Assembly (NCBI GenBank): GCA_947496345.1
Contig: CANMCL010000014.1
Coordinates: 1 to 13,686 of the forward strand
DNA from: Actinomycetota bacterium
Lineage (GTDB): Bacteria; Actinomycetota; Actinomycetes; Nanopelagicales; Nanopelagicaceae
Direction: 5' to 3'
Length of the DNA stretch: 13,686 bases
Position 1 is the first letter of the stretch. Every line of letters begins with the position of its first letter. A model generated the notes under the pieces. That model was not told where the DNA came from, ran no database searches, and was given only the letters and a program-made list of their open reading frames with translations. This document shows, in pieces, positions 1-9,569 of this stretch. A program made the position numbers and the translations under genes.

Positions 1-426
1 CCAACTCGTGGTGCACACCTTGCTAAACGGATCGCAGAGATTATCTCCAAAATTGAAGGCGTTCCGATTCAGGTTGGCACTTTAGATATAACCCTGCATC
101 GCGATGACCTACGGATGCGTCCGCCTCGCGCATTGATGCCAACGATGATTCCTTCACTAGGCGTTGAAGGCAGAAATGTGATTTTGGTTGATGATGTTCT
201 TTACTCCGGCAGAACAATTCGTGCTGCGCTGGATGCTTTAGGAGAGATCGGGCGACCTAAGAGCGTTCAGTTAGCAATCTTGGTAGATCGTGGGCACCGG
301 GAGTTGCCAATCCGTGCGGATTACGTCGGTAAGAATATTCCAACCTCGGCCGCGCAAAGCGTAATCGTGCACTTAACCGAGCTTGATGGCGCCGATGAAG
401 TGTTGATTGAAGGTGGCTCAGAGTGA
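1..426 (+). CDS. pyrR: PyrR, pyrimidine operon regulator / uracil phosphoribosyltransferase (5' end missing)
   Basis: The frame is open from base 1, which reads [11 protein letters not shown], so the gene begins before the window. 141 residues are visible; the family is about 180-190 residues, so roughly 40-50 N-terminal residues are missing. The PyrR signature DITLHRDDL is present (bases about 85-111). The phosphoribosyl-pyrophosphate binding motif [13 protein letters not shown] lies at bases 178-216, followed by [19 protein letters not shown], which is also typical of PyrR. Family knowledge: PyrR binds pyr mRNA in response to UMP/UTP and represses expression, and often has weak uracil phosphoribosyltransferase activity. 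The leader RNA it would bind lies outside the window, so the mode of control cannot be seen. It is first in an operon of pyrimidine genes, as expected. The internal ATG at 115 is not the true start, because conserved PyrR sequence precedes it. The stop TGA overlaps the pyrB GTG by four bases. Confidence 0.95.
   Translation, partial: PTRGAHLAKRIAEIISKIEGVPIQVGTLDITLHRDDLRMRPPRALMPTMIPSLGVEGRNVILVDDVLYSGRTIRAALDALGEIGRPKSVQLAILVDRGHRELPIRADYVGKNIPTSAAQSVIVHLTELDGADEVLIEGGSE
409..416 (+). promoter_or_regulatory. Ribosome binding site of pyrB
   Basis: GAAGGTGG lies inside the end of pyrR, six bases before the GTG at 423. It supports that GTG as the pyrB start within the GTGA overlap. The motif is one base off the consensus AAGGAGG. 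Confidence 0.6.
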
Positions 427-1370
427 AGCACCTTTTATCCATAAACGACCTCTCAAAAGCTGAAGCGATTTCAATTCTAGATACCGCTCAAGAGATGGCG
501 CGAGTAAGTGATGGACCAATGAAGAAGTTGCCGACCTTGCGTGGTCGCACCATCGTAAATCTCTTCGCTGAAGATTCCACTCGCACGCGAATCTCTTTTG
601 AGGCGGCCGCAAAGAGGCTTTCTGCCGATGTAATTAACTTCTCCGCAAAGGGATCAAGTATCAGTAAAGGTGAATCACTCAAAGATACAGCGATGACGCT
701 GCAGGCAATGGGAGCCGATGCGGTAATCATTCGTCACAGTGCATCTGGTGCGGCGCAAAGATTGGCCGATTCTCAGTGGATGTCTGGCGCGGTAATAAAC
801 GCTGGGGATGGAACACACGAACACCCCAGCCAAGCACTGCTTGATGCATTTACGATCCGAAAGCATCTATCTAAAGGTGCGAATGATCTGGTTGGATTAC
901 GAATTGCGATTGTTGGCGATGTTTTACATTCACGAGTTGCTCGATCTAATGTCCTTTTGTTATCCAAACTTGGAGCACAAGTTGTTTTAGTTGCTCCGCC
1001 AACGCTTTTGCCGGTGGGCGTGGAGAGTTGGCCGTGCACCATTTCCTACGATCTAGATGCGGTAATTGATGGGGTGGATGCAGTGATGATGCTGCGGATT
1101 CAAATGGAGAGAATGAACGAACTCTTCTTTCCAAGTGCTCGTGAATATTCCAGATATTTCGGATTAAATAGCGATCGAATTAGAGCGCTAAAACCTGATG
1201 CGATCGTTATGCATCCAGGTCCTATGAATCGCGGATTAGAAATCACCGCTGATGCCGCAGATGGAGCGCGTTCGGTGATTGTTGAACAAGTTGCAAATGG
1301 TGTCAGCATTCGTATGGCAGTTCTGTACCTACTCCTCGCAGGTAGCCAAGAGATTGGAGCAACGCTATGA
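423..1370 (+). CDS. pyrB: Aspartate carbamoyltransferase catalytic subunit
   Basis: Joins carbamoyl phosphate and L-aspartate to give N-carbamoyl-L-aspartate, the committed step of UMP synthesis, in the cytoplasm. The product is 315 residues, the normal length for a catalytic chain. The carbamoyl phosphate loop STRTR is at residues 52-56, the SISKGES loop that supplies an active-site Lys from the neighbouring subunit at 79-85, and HPSQALLD at 133-140. Near the C-terminus are the aspartate-side motif LRIQMER and MHPGPMNRG. The GTG start forms a GTGA overlap with the pyrR stop and has a ribosome binding site just upstream. No regulatory chain gene (pyrI) is nearby, consistent with the bacterial type whose activity relies on the catalytic trimer, possibly associated with PyrC as described in Aquifex; that association is inference here. 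Confidence 0.97.
   Translation: MKHLLSINDLSKAEAISILDTAQEMARVSDGPMKKLPTLRGRTIVNLFAEDSTRTRISFEAAAKRLSADVINFSAKGSSISKGESLKDTAMTLQAMGADAVIIRHSASGAAQRLADSQWMSGAVINAGDGTHEHPSQALLDAFTIRKHLSKGANDLVGLRIAIVGDVLHSRVARSNVLLLSKLGAQVVLVAPPTLLPVGVESWPCTISYDLDAVIDGVDAVMMLRIQMERMNELFFPSAREYSRYFGLNSDRIRALKPDAIVMHPGPMNRGLEITADAADGARSVIVEQVANGVSIRMAVLYLLLAGSQEIGATL
1356..1359 (+). promoter_or_regulatory. Ribosome binding site of pyrC
   Basis: GGAG inside the end of pyrB, seven bases before the ATG at 1367. It supports starting pyrC in the ATGA overlap. Confidence 0.5.
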
Positions 1371-2677
1371 CACAAGCAAGTTATTTACTTAAGGGTTTGA
1401 CGCTTCCTGACGGAAGTAAGAGCGATATTGAGATTCGCGAGGGAAAGATTTCTGGGTTATCAACTTCGTTGGCAAAGGCGGAGGGCGTAATAGAAGTTGA
1501 TTTGTCTGGTTGCGTGGCGCTACCTGGCTTAGTGGATTTGCACACACATTTACGCGAGCCAGGAAAAGAAGATGCAGAAACGGTTTTATCGGGTTCTATG
1601 GCGGCTGCTAAGGGTGGGTTCGTCGCAGTTTCGGCTATGGCAAATACATCTCCAGTCGCAGATACCGCCGGTGTAGTTGAGCAGGTTTACGCTTTAGGAC
1701 AGAGCGCTGGTTTTGTCGATGTATTCCCCATTGGCGCTGTAACGCGCGGACTGTTAGGTGAGAACCTTTCTGAAATTGGCGCAATGGCGGATTCGCGCGC
1801 ACGAGTAAGAATCTTTAGCGATGATGGCAATTGCGTATTTGATCCATTGGTAATGCGGCGAGCGTTGGAGTATGTAAAGAAGTTCGATGGCGTGATCGCA
1901 CAGCATGCACAAGAACCACGCTTAACTATTGGTGCGCAGATGAATGAAGGCGAGATATCTTCACGATTGGGGTTGAAGGGTTGGCCAGCGGTAGCCGAAG
2001 AAGCGATCATCGCGCGAGACATTTTGATTGCTGATCACGTTAAGTCACGCTTACATATCTGTCACCTAACTACTGCGGGTGGTGTAGAAATAATTCGTTG
2101 GGCAAAAGCGCGCGGCATGGATGTAACAGCAGAAGTTACTCCACATCATTTATTGTTAACGGATGAGAGCGCACTAAGTTACGATCCAATTTATAAAGTT
2201 AATCCTCCTCTTCGTACGCAGCGTGATGTTGAAGCTCTTCGTGAAGGTCTTGCCGATGGAACAATTGATATCGTTGCAACCGATCACGCCCCTCATCCAG
2301 CGGAGGCGAAAGAGTGCGAATGGCAAGAGGCTGCTTTTGGAATGCTGGGGTTAGAAAGTGCGCTGGCAATCATTAATCAGACTATGGTGGCTACGGGACT
2401 AATGTCCTGGGAGGCGGTGGCAGATCGAATGAGTTATGCGCCAGCGCGAATCGGTCGATATTCCGATCACGGACAGCAAATAGCAGTTGGTAACGTTGCG
2501 AATTTATCTGTGATCAATCCGACCCAAAGTGTTCGCGTGGATCGCGATCGAGTTGCATCCCGCAGTCGCAATACCCCTTTCCATGGAATGGATCTGCAAG
2601 GCGTTGTTACGGCAACCTTCTTCCGCGGCGCGCCCACTTTTCTCAACGGTAAACTTTCTCCGCAAGGAGGTCAGTAG
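1367..2677 (+). CDS. pyrC: Dihydroorotase (type I)
   Basis: Closes N-carbamoyl-aspartate to dihydroorotate; a zinc-dependent amidohydrolase. The 436-residue length and the motif set fit the type I (long) family rather than the roughly 345-residue E. coli type. The metal-binding HxH is at H59/H61 in [10 protein letters not shown]. Further expected metal or active-site residues are D153 in FSDDGN, H180 in AQHAQE, H230/H233 in LHICHLTT and D306 in ATDHAPH. All ligands are present, so the enzyme should be active and is not a degenerate structural partner. The start ATG lies within the pyrB stop (ATGA), with GGAG seven bases upstream. Its stop TAG shares one base with the GTG start of carA. Confidence 0.97.
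   Translation: MTQASYLLKGLTLPDGSKSDIEIREGKISGLSTSLAKAEGVIEVDLSGCVALPGLVDLHTHLREPGKEDAETVLSGSMAAAKGGFVAVSAMANTSPVADTAGVVEQVYALGQSAGFVDVFPIGAVTRGLLGENLSEIGAMADSRARVRIFSDDGNCVFDPLVMRRALEYVKKFDGVIAQHAQEPRLTIGAQMNEGEISSRLGLKGWPAVAEEAIIARDILIADHVKSRLHICHLTTAGGVEIIRWAKARGMDVTAEVTPHHLLLTDESALSYDPIYKVNPPLRTQRDVEALREGLADGTIDIVATDHAPHPAEAKECEWQEAAFGMLGLESALAIINQTMVATGLMSWEAVADRMSYAPARIGRYSDHGQQIAVGNVANLSVINPTQSVRVDRDRVASRSRNTPFHGMDLQGVVTATFFRGAPTFLNGKLSPQGGQ
2664..2670 (+). promoter_or_regulatory. Strong ribosome binding site of carA
   Basis: AAGGAGG, a full anti-Shine-Dalgarno match, lies inside the last codons of pyrC, six bases before the GTG at 2677. It fixes the carA start at that GTG and implies efficient initiation on top of coupling to pyrC. 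Confidence 0.8.
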
Positions 2678-3804
2678 TGGCTAAAGCCTTTCTTGTATTA
2701 GATGATGGAAGAATCTTTGAAGGTAAGTCTTGGGCAGCAACCGGTCGCACATTTGGTGAAGCGGTATTCCAAACGGGCATGACGGGCTATCAAGAGACGC
2801 TTACCGACCCTAGTTACCATCGACAAGTCGTCGTAATGACCGCACCACACATTGGAAATACCGGGGTCAATACCCCTGATAACGAATCGAAGAAGATATG
2901 GGTAGCTGGATTTGTGGTTCGCAATCCTTCGACGATTACAAGTAATTGGCGAAGCGAGAAAGATTTAGAAGTTGAGCTGATTGAGCAAGGAATTGTTGGA
3001 ATACAAGGAATTGATACCCGCGCTCTTACTCGTCATTTGCGAGATCGTGGCGCGATGCGAGTTGGAATCTTTTCAGATGTAGAGATCTCGCGCGAAGAGA
3101 TGGTCATCGAAGTACGAAAGACTGATGCGATGTCTGGTGCTCATCTAAGTGCAGATGTCTCCACGTCAAAGCCTTATATTGTTCCGGCTATAGGTGAGAA
3201 GAAATTTACAGTTGCCGCAATTGACCTTGGAATCAAAGGAGCAACTCCAAGAGCGTTAGCTGCTCGGGGAGTGGAAGTGCATGTACTACCGTTTAACTCC
3301 ACCCTTGAAGATATAGAGAAGTTACATCCGGACGGTGTATTTCTATCGAATGGTCCTGGGGATCCTGCGACAATGGATGATGTAGTGGAATTGGTAAGAG
3401 ATATTCTCCTGGAAGAAATTCCGATATTCGGGATCTGCTTCGGTCATCAAATACTAGGCCGCGCTTTGGGATTCGACACTTACAAATTACAGTTTGGCCA
3501 CCGGGGGATTAATCAGCCTGTTTTAGATAAGAAATCAGGAAAAGTTGAAATCACAGCGCACAACCACGGCTTTGCAATCAAAGCGCCGACCGATGGAGTC
3601 TTTAATACCGTATTTGGATCGGGTGAAGTAACTCATGTTGGTTTAAATGATGGAGTCGTAGAAGGCTTACAGTTATTAGAGCGCGGCGCATTTAGCGTGC
3701 AATATCACCCAGAAGCTGCTGCCGGCCCACACGATGCCGCATATTTATTTGATCGCTTCATAGATTTAATGGTTAAGTATCCGCGCAAAGTTGGTTCAAT
3801 CTAA
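2677..3804 (+). CDS. carA: Carbamoyl phosphate synthase small subunit (glutamine amidotransferase)
   Basis: Hydrolyses glutamine and passes the ammonia to CarB for carbamoyl phosphate synthesis, feeding both pyrimidines and arginine. The product is 375 residues, normal for the family. The N-terminal CPSase small-chain domain carries [22 protein letters not shown]. The C-terminal class I glutaminase domain has its nucleophile C254 in GICFGHQ, with H344 and E346 in QYHPEA completing the triad. It starts at GTG 2677, sharing one base with the pyrC stop (TAGTG), with a perfect ribosome binding site upstream. Its TAA stop shares one base with the ATG of carB. The one-base overlap with carB is consistent with equal production of the two subunits. 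Confidence 0.98.
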   Translation: MAKAFLVLDDGRIFEGKSWAATGRTFGEAVFQTGMTGYQETLTDPSYHRQVVVMTAPHIGNTGVNTPDNESKKIWVAGFVVRNPSTITSNWRSEKDLEVELIEQGIVGIQGIDTRALTRHLRDRGAMRVGIFSDVEISREEMVIEVRKTDAMSGAHLSADVSTSKPYIVPAIGEKKFTVAAIDLGIKGATPRALAARGVEVHVLPFNSTLEDIEKLHPDGVFLSNGPGDPATMDDVVELVRDILLEEIPIFGICFGHQILGRALGFDTYKLQFGHRGINQPVLDKKSGKVEITAHNHGFAIKAPTDGVFNTVFGSGEVTHVGLNDGVVEGLQLLERGAFSVQYHPEAAAGPHDAAYLFDRFIDLMVKYPRKVGSI

Positions 3805-6800
3805 TGCCACGCGATCTTTCGATAAAGAGCGTCTTAGTAATTGGTTCTGGTCCAATAGTCATCGGTCAGGCGTGCGAATTCGATTATTCAGGGACTCAAG
3901 CTTGTCGTGTTCTTCGTTCTGAAGGGATACGCGTAATTCTTGTAAATTCAAATCCGGCAACGATTATGACCGATCCAGAATTTGCTGATGCAACATATAT
4001 CGAACCGATAACTCCTGAATTTATTGAAAAGATTATTGCCAAGGAAAGACCTGATGCGGTTTTAGCGACTCTAGGCGGGCAAACAGCGCTGAATGCTGCG
4101 ATAGGTTTACATAAAGCGGGAACTCTAGATCGTTATGGGACTAAGTTAATTGGAGCAGATGTAGATGCAATCGAACGAGGAGAAAATCGTGAACTCTTCC
4201 GGGGTATCGTCGAAAAGATTGGTGGCGAATCTGCGAAGTCGGTAATCTGTCACACGATGGAGGAAGTTGTTGCAGGTGCTGCAATTTTGAAGTACCCAGT
4301 TGTTGTTCGTCCCTCCTTCACTATGGGTGGACTTGGTTCCGGCATAGCCTTTGATGAAGAGAATTTGCGACAAATCGCAGGTGCGGGTCTGCGCCATAGC
4401 CCAACTTCCGAAGTTCTTCTTGAAGAATCTATCTTAGGCTGGAAAGAATACGAACTTGAAGTAATGCGTGATGCCTCCGACAACGTAGTTATCGTTTGTA
4501 GCATTGAAAATATCGATCCTATGGGTGTACATACAGGAGACTCAATAACTGTTGCACCTGCTCTGACTTTAACTGATGTTGAGTTTCAAAAACTGCGTAA
4601 TCTTTCGATCGATATTATTCGTGAGGTTGGTGTTGCAACCGGTGGGTGTAATATCCAATTTGCTGTCAATCCTGATGATGGTCGAATAATTGTCATTGAG
4701 ATGAATCCAAGAGTTTCGCGTTCCAGTGCACTTGCTTCAAAGGCGACAGGGTTTCCTATTGCAAAGATCGCTACCAAACTAGCGATCGGATACACCCTTA
4801 ATGAGATTAAAAATGACATTACCCAGGTAACACCAGCCTCCTTTGAACCAACTCTGGATTACATCGTTGTAAAGGCTCCACGATTCGCCTTTGAAAAGTT
4901 TCCCGATGCAGATCCTAGGTTAACGACGACAATGAAGAGCGTTGGCGAAGCTATGGCGATAGGTCGTTCATTCCCTGAAGCGCTTATGAAGGCGCTTCGC
5001 TCGCTGGAACGTAAAGAAGCAATCTTTCAATTCCCAGCAGATGTTTCGCAAATCGATAAAGCGGCGCTACTAAATTCTATGCAAATTCCCACCGAATATC
5101 GGCTGCAACAGGTGCAGAAAGCTATGTGGGCCGGCGCCCAGATTGATGAAGTATTTGCTGCGACAAAAATCGATCGTTGGTTTCTGCACCAAATTGATTT
5201 GATCAATGAACGCGCGAGAGAATTGGCTCACCCAGGAGAACTGTCAGAAAGCGTCTTGCGATCAGCGAAAGAGATGGGATTCTCTGATGCTCAGATTGCG
5301 TTGTTGCGAGGCCTAACTGAAGAGGATGTACGAAAAGCTCGTCATCATGCAAATGTACGTCCAGTTTATAAAACGGTTGATACCTGCGCTGCTGAGTTCG
5401 AAGCATTTACTCCCTATCACTATTCAAGTTATGAAGAAGAGACAGAAGTTCGCCCGCGTACAAAACCTGCGGTGATTATTCTAGGAAGTGGTCCTAACCG
5501 GATCGGTCAGGGCATTGAATTCGATTACTCTTGCGTTCACGCTTCATTTACTTTACGGGACGCGGGATTTGAAACAGTTATGATCAATTGCAACCCTGAA
5601 ACTGTTTCTACCGATTACGACACATCGGATCGTCTCTATTTTGAGCCACTCACTTTAGAAGATGTGCTTGAAGTAGTTCACGCCGAATCTTTGGCCGGGC
5701 CAGTACTCGGAGTTATCACGCAACTAGGAGGTCAAACACCACTCGGATTGGCCGCCGGACTCAAAGCTGCAGGAGTAAACATCCTCGGCACTTCACCTGA
5801 GGCGATTAATCTTGCTGAAGAGCGAGGTGCTTTTGGCAAAGTTCTAGCTGAACAATCGCTAACTGCGCCAGAATTCGGAATGGCTGCATCTCAGATGGAA
5901 GCGTTAGATATTGCTGCACGAATTGGTTACCCAGTTCTTGTTCGCCCATCATTCGTTCTCGGCGGACGAGGCATGGAGATTGTTTATGATGACGTCGCGC
6001 TTTCTGGATTCATTAACCGCGCCACTGATATCACACCTGACCACCCCGTACTTGTAGATCGATTCTTAGACAGTGCGATAGAGATAGATGTAGATGCCCT
6101 CTATGACGGGCAAGAACTCTTTTTGGGTGGAGTGATGGAGCACATCGAAGAAGCGGGAATTCACTCAGGAGATAGCGCTTGTGTGCTTCCCGCAGCAACC
6201 TTAACTCCGGCGCAGTTGAAAACAATTCGTGAGGCTACTCTCAAAATCGCTCAAGGTGTGGGCGTATTGGGTCTGATAAATATTCAATTCGCATTGGCCG
6301 AAGATGTTTTATATGTTTTGGAAGCAAATCCCCGCGCATCTCGAACCGTACCTTTTGTAAGTAAAGCGACTGGCGTTGCGTTGGCAAAGGCTGCAGCGAG
6401 ATTATCTATGGGAACAACAATCGCTGAACTAAAGATTGAAGGGCTGTTACCAAATAGCGCAGATGGTGTGGCAAAGGGAACATCAGTTAAAGAAGCTGTT
6501 CTGCCTTGGAACCGCTTCCGCCGCACAGATGGACGGGGAGTAGACGCAGTTCTAGGACCAGAAATGCGTTCCACCGGTGAAGTCATGGGTATCGCTGAAA
6601 CTTTTGGTGAGAGTTATGCCAAATCACAGATCAGCGCATTCGGACCATTGCCAAAGTCAGGAACAGTCTTCGTATCCCTCGCTGATAAAGATAAAGCTTC
6701 TGGAATAGCTCCCGCTAAAGCGCTAGTTGCTCTCGGCTTTAACTTATTGGCAACCGGGGGAACCGCAGATTATCTCGCGGTTAATGGAGTTCTTGCCCAT

Positions 6801-7070
6801 AAAGTTCGCAAAAACTCGGAAGGCTCAGGCCCAATGGGGGAGCGCACAATTGTTGAACTACTAAACAGCGGTGATGTTGATTTAGTTATTAACACGCCAG
6901 TTGGGCGAGGTACGCGTGTAGATGGTTGGGCTATTCGAACTGCGGCTATCCAACGTTCGATTCCTTGCATAACAACAACTGCAGGTTTTAGTGCGGCAGT
7001 TGAGGGAATTAAGGCGCTGCAACGCGGTGAACTTAACGTTTTACCTATTCAGGAATGGTTGAAACGATAA
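3804..7070 (+). CDS. carB: Carbamoyl phosphate synthase large subunit
   Basis: Makes carbamoyl phosphate from bicarbonate, two ATP and the ammonia delivered by CarA. At 1088 residues it is full length and unsplit. The two homologous synthase halves are visible. The first begins with [19 protein letters not shown] (residues 14-32) and has an ATP-grasp segment RPSFTMGG near 169. The second begins with [16 protein letters not shown] (561-576) and has [13 protein letters not shown] near 714. An MGS-like allosteric domain occupies about 950-1088 ([30 protein letters not shown]). In other bacteria this domain binds UMP as a feedback inhibitor; the effector in this organism cannot be read from sequence. 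No ribosome binding site precedes the ATG, so initiation probably depends on coupling through the TAATG overlap with carA. The stop likewise overlaps the best pyrK start by one base. Confidence 0.98.
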   Translation: MPRDLSIKSVLVIGSGPIVIGQACEFDYSGTQACRVLRSEGIRVILVNSNPATIMTDPEFADATYIEPITPEFIEKIIAKERPDAVLATLGGQTALNAAIGLHKAGTLDRYGTKLIGADVDAIERGENRELFRGIVEKIGGESAKSVICHTMEEVVAGAAILKYPVVVRPSFTMGGLGSGIAFDEENLRQIAGAGLRHSPTSEVLLEESILGWKEYELEVMRDASDNVVIVCSIENIDPMGVHTGDSITVAPALTLTDVEFQKLRNLSIDIIREVGVATGGCNIQFAVNPDDGRIIVIEMNPRVSRSSALASKATGFPIAKIATKLAIGYTLNEIKNDITQVTPASFEPTLDYIVVKAPRFAFEKFPDADPRLTTTMKSVGEAMAIGRSFPEALMKALRSLERKEAIFQFPADVSQIDKAALLNSMQIPTEYRLQQVQKAMWAGAQIDEVFAATKIDRWFLHQIDLINERARELAHPGELSESVLRSAKEMGFSDAQIALLRGLTEEDVRKARHHANVRPVYKTVDTCAAEFEAFTPYHYSSYEEETEVRPRTKPAVIILGSGPNRIGQGIEFDYSCVHASFTLRDAGFETVMINCNPETVSTDYDTSDRLYFEPLTLEDVLEVVHAESLAGPVLGVITQLGGQTPLGLAAGLKAAGVNILGTSPEAINLAEERGAFGKVLAEQSLTAPEFGMAASQMEALDIAARIGYPVLVRPSFVLGGRGMEIVYDDVALSGFINRATDITPDHPVLVDRFLDSAIEIDVDALYDGQELFLGGVMEHIEEAGIHSGDSACVLPAATLTPAQLKTIREATLKIAQGVGVLGLINIQFALAEDVLYVLEANPRASRTVPFVSKATGVALAKAAARLSMGTTIAELKIEGLLPNSADGVAKGTSVKEAVLPWNRFRRTDGRGVDAVLGPEMRSTGEVMGIAETFGESYAKSQISAFGPLPKSGTVFVSLADKDKASGIAPAKALVALGFNLLATGGTADYLAVNGVLAHKVRKNSEGSGPMGERTIVELLNSGDVDLVINTPVGRGTRVDGWAIRTAAIQRSIPCITTTAGFSAAVEGIKALQRGELNVLPIQEWLKR

Positions 7071-7918
7071 TGTCACAAATTAATCGATCAGCCGCGCAAA
7101 TGAATGCAACCATTCTTGCCAATAAGCGAGTTGGTCAATACCACCAAATCGTTTTTGGAATTGGTGATTTAGTTAAATCATGTCGCCCGGGAAACTTTGT
7201 CGCAATAAAAGTTGGAGGCGACTCCTCACGAATGATTCTACGTCGCGCTTTCGCGATCTCGCGAGTTGCAGAGAGTGTAAGTTTTGGTGGAACAATGGAG
7301 TTGATTGTTGCTCCGCACGGAACTGGTTCAAAGTGGCTTTGCTCGCAACCAGAAGGAGCTGAAATAGATATCGTGGCTCCACTTGGCACCGCCTTTGGAA
7401 TTCCAACCGAGCCGGTAAAGGCGCTTCTCGTAGGTGGTGGCTACGGATCCGCACCTCTTTTTGGTTTAGCGGAAGTTTTAAAAGCGCGCGGCTGCAAAGT
7501 GGACATGCTCCTTGGTGCATCTATCGGTGCCAAGATCTACGCCCCTATGGAGGGCAAGCGTGCCGTTAATTCTCTAAAAATTTATACCGAAGACGGAACT
7601 ATGGGCGAAACTGGGCGCGTGACTGAACCAATCAAAACGCTTATTGAAAATAGAGAAGTCGATGTTATTTACTCTTGTGGCCCGATGGGTATGTTGAGTG
7701 CAATATCAGCGTTAACACTTGGTACCGATGTGGTTCATCAATGTGCAGTTGAAGAAGCGATGGCCTGCGGTATTGGGATATGTATGACCTGCGTCCTTCC
7801 AGTAATGGGAGAAGATGGCAAAGTTGCGATGCTGCGTTCATGTATTGATGGTCCGGTTATGGATGGCGCACAAGTTCAATGGCAGATGGTCGGCCAAGTT
7901 CCGGAAGGCACCCCTTGA
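7070..7918 (+). CDS. pyrK: Dihydroorotate dehydrogenase electron transfer subunit (FAD, 2Fe-2S)
   Basis: Partner of the class 1B dihydroorotate dehydrogenase; passes electrons from FMN in PyrD through a 2Fe-2S cluster and FAD to NAD+. With the start used here it is 282 residues. The ferredoxin-reductase-like FAD domain carries RRAFAIS from residue 58. The NAD-binding part begins at GGGYG (122-126) and contains SCGPMGML. The cluster cysteines are C233, C238, C241 and C258 (C-x4-C-x2-C-x16-C), in the PyrK motif ACGIGICMTC...RSCIDGPV. Two in-frame ATGs compete. The one at 7055 adds five residues but has AGGA directly against it, too close to work as a ribosome binding site. The one at 7070 shares a base with the carB stop (TAATG), like the other junctions of the operon, so I prefer 7070. 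Closely followed by pyrD, as expected for a complex. Confidence 0.93.
   Translation: MSQINRSAAQMNATILANKRVGQYHQIVFGIGDLVKSCRPGNFVAIKVGGDSSRMILRRAFAISRVAESVSFGGTMELIVAPHGTGSKWLCSQPEGAEIDIVAPLGTAFGIPTEPVKALLVGGGYGSAPLFGLAEVLKARGCKVDMLLGASIGAKIYAPMEGKRAVNSLKIYTEDGTMGETGRVTEPIKTLIENREVDVIYSCGPMGMLSAISALTLGTDVVHQCAVEEAMACGIGICMTCVLPVMGEDGKVAMLRSCIDGPVMDGAQVQWQMVGQVPEGTP
7902..7907 (+). promoter_or_regulatory. Ribosome binding site that decides the pyrD start
   Basis: GGAAGG inside the end of pyrK, seven bases before the TTG at 7915. It supports a TTG start in a TTGA overlap with the pyrK stop, over the in-frame ATG at 7879, which would overlap pyrK by 40 bases. Confidence 0.6.
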
Positions 7919-8853
7919 ACGCCTTTGATTTCTCCACCACTTTAGGCAATGCCTTCTTTAATACGCCAGTATTCACCGCCAGCGGTTGCGCCAGTTCAGG
8001 TAAAGAGTTGGCGCAATTCTTTGATTTGAAAGATATCGGGGCAGTCGTCACGAAATCGGTTATGAATAAACCTAGATACGGCAGACCAACTCCTCGGATG
8101 GCAGAAACTCCTTCGGGAATGCTTAATTCAATTGGTTTACAAGGCCCGGGAATTGACGCCTTCTTAGCAAAGGATGTTCCCTGGTTGATCGAACAAAAAT
8201 CGAGAGTAATTGTTTCGATCGCAGGAGAGACCGTTGAGGAGTATGCGACGCTGGCTCGTAAAGTCAGATCAGTTGCTGGAATTAGCGCGCTGGAAGTAAA
8301 TATCTCTTGCCCTAATGTTGAAAATCGTGGATTGGTATTTGCCTGCGATCCCGATGCTTCACGTCGCGTGATTGATGGGGTACGCCGCACAATCGGTGGC
8401 GAAATTCCGATTATCGCCAAGCTTTCACCGGATGTCACAAACTTGCCGGAGATTGCACGAGTTGTTGTCGATGCCGGTGCAGATGCCTTGGCGCTAATCA
8501 ATACGGTACTTGGAATGGTTATCAATTTAGATTCGATGCGCCCTCATCTCGGTGGCAAGACGGGTGGTCTATCAGGCCCAGCAATTAGACCAGTTGCGGT
8601 CCGCGCAATTTATCAAGTGCATGCAGCGTTACCAAGCGTTCCGATTTTAGGAATGGGTGGTGTTTCATCAGGCAGAGATGCGCTGGAGTTAATCTTGGCG
8701 GGGGCTTCTGGGGTAAGCGTCGGAACTGCAAGTTTCGGCAATCCATCCGCGGTTATTCAGATTCAACGCGAGTTGCAAGAACTATTGATTGCAAAAGGTT
8801 TCCCATCGTTAAAATCTGCGATTGGTTACGCCCATCGCGCGGAGGAGAAATGA
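7915..8853 (+). CDS. pyrD: Dihydroorotate dehydrogenase, class 1B catalytic subunit (FMN)
   Basis: Oxidises dihydroorotate to orotate with FMN. From the TTG at 7915 it is 312 residues and begins MNAFDFSTTLGNAFFNTPVF, which fits the family N-terminus. The longer frame from ATG 7879 would add a 12-residue extension (MADGRPSSGRHP) that does not look like family sequence. The catalytic base is Cys132 in NISCPNVENRG; class 1 enzymes use Cys here and class 2 enzymes use Ser. FMN-phosphate contacts fit the C-terminal glycine-rich stretches PILGMGGVSSGRDALE and GASGVSVGTA. Its immediate upstream neighbour is pyrK, which identifies it as class 1B, the NAD-linked soluble form, rather than class 1A. There is no N-terminal membrane-association helix of the class 2 type. 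The stop TGA overlaps the pyrF ATG by four bases. Confidence 0.93.
   Translation: MNAFDFSTTLGNAFFNTPVFTASGCASSGKELAQFFDLKDIGAVVTKSVMNKPRYGRPTPRMAETPSGMLNSIGLQGPGIDAFLAKDVPWLIEQKSRVIVSIAGETVEEYATLARKVRSVAGISALEVNISCPNVENRGLVFACDPDASRRVIDGVRRTIGGEIPIIAKLSPDVTNLPEIARVVVDAGADALALINTVLGMVINLDSMRPHLGGKTGGLSGPAIRPVAVRAIYQVHAALPSVPILGMGGVSSGRDALELILAGASGVSVGTASFGNPSAVIQIQRELQELLIAKGFPSLKSAIGYAHRAEEK
8841..8847 (+). promoter_or_regulatory. Strong ribosome binding site of pyrF
   Basis: GGAGGAG at the end of pyrD, ending two bases before the ATG at 8850 (the core GGAGG is four bases away). It supports the ATGA overlap start of pyrF. Confidence 0.7.
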
Positions 8854-9560
8854 AAGCGCCAATAATTCTCGCAGTTGATACTTCCGATTTTGAAACAGCC
8901 ATCGCCTGGATAAACGCGACGGAGGAGTCTGTCAGCGTATATAAGTTAGGTCTGGAATTTTATTTGAATTTTGGTGCCGCAGGTGTTGCTCAAGTTGTAA
9001 AACGAACCGGAGCAGAGATTTTCTTAGATCTAAAGCTGCACGATATTCCACACACTGTCGCTGGAGCGGCAGCAGCGATTTCTGGGTTAAGTCCTAAGTT
9101 CCTCACCGTTCATGCAAGCGGTGGTCGAGCAATGGTTACCGCCGCGGCTAAAGCAGTACCAAATGTTGCTGTTACCGCTGTTACTATTTTAACTTCACTC
9201 TCTGAATCTGATTTATTCGAAATTGGATATTCAAATCCCGCACTGGAAAGTGCAGTTGCCCTCGCGAAGATGGCAGTTGAATCTGGCGCTAAAGCGATAG
9301 TTTGTTCTCCCTTGGAAACTGCGGCGATCCGAAGCGCCATAGGGAGTGAACCAATTATTATCACTCCCGGAGTCAGGCCACTTGCAGAACAGGGTGGTGA
9401 TGATCAAATGCGCACTATGACGCCAGGTGATGCGATAGCCGCTGGCGCAAATTACGTCGTGATCGGTCGCCCAATAACCAAATCCTGGAGTGAAGGAACG
9501 ACAGCAATGACTGCGAAGGCGCGAATGATTGCTGATGAAATTTTGAGCGCAATTGCGTAG
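8850..9560 (+). CDS. pyrF: Orotidine 5'-phosphate decarboxylase, type 1
   Basis: Converts OMP to UMP, the last step of de novo pyrimidine synthesis. At 236 residues it has the length of the bacterial type 1 enzyme. The catalytic D-x-K-x-x-D motif is D60/K62/D65 in FLDLKLHDIPHTV, with K32 in VYKLGLE on the preceding strand. VTAVTILTSLS, the phosphate-binding TPGVRP, and GANYVVIGRPIT near the C-terminus are standard type 1 features. This is the E. coli / B. subtilis form. The PyrF of Mycobacterium and Streptomyces, as I recall, is the longer type 2 form with a DAKRGDI-like motif. It starts in an ATGA overlap with pyrD behind a strong ribosome binding site. Only nine bases separate it from the following gene. 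Confidence 0.96.
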   Translation: MKAPIILAVDTSDFETAIAWINATEESVSVYKLGLEFYLNFGAAGVAQVVKRTGAEIFLDLKLHDIPHTVAGAAAAISGLSPKFLTVHASGGRAMVTAAAKAVPNVAVTAVTILTSLSESDLFEIGYSNPALESAVALAKMAVESGAKAIVCSPLETAAIRSAIGSEPIIITPGVRPLAEQGGDDQMRTMTPGDAIAAGANYVVIGRPITKSWSEGTTAMTAKARMIADEILSAIA

Positions 9561-9569
9561 AGTTGAATA

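Noticed and set aside
115..426. A 103-residue gene starting at ATG 115
   Set aside because: Conserved PyrR sequence continues upstream in the same frame to base 1, so this is the tail of a gene cut by the window edge.
3840..6660. Internal repeat within carB
   Set aside because: The two similar halves are the normal ancient duplication of carbamoyl phosphate synthase, not a local repeat or assembly fault.
7857..8525. 222-residue antisense open frame across pyrD
   Set aside because: It lies wholly opposite pyrK/pyrD coding sequence, has a low-complexity Ser/Thr/Ala-rich translation without any recognisable domain, and has no ribosome site; a shadow of pyrD codon use.
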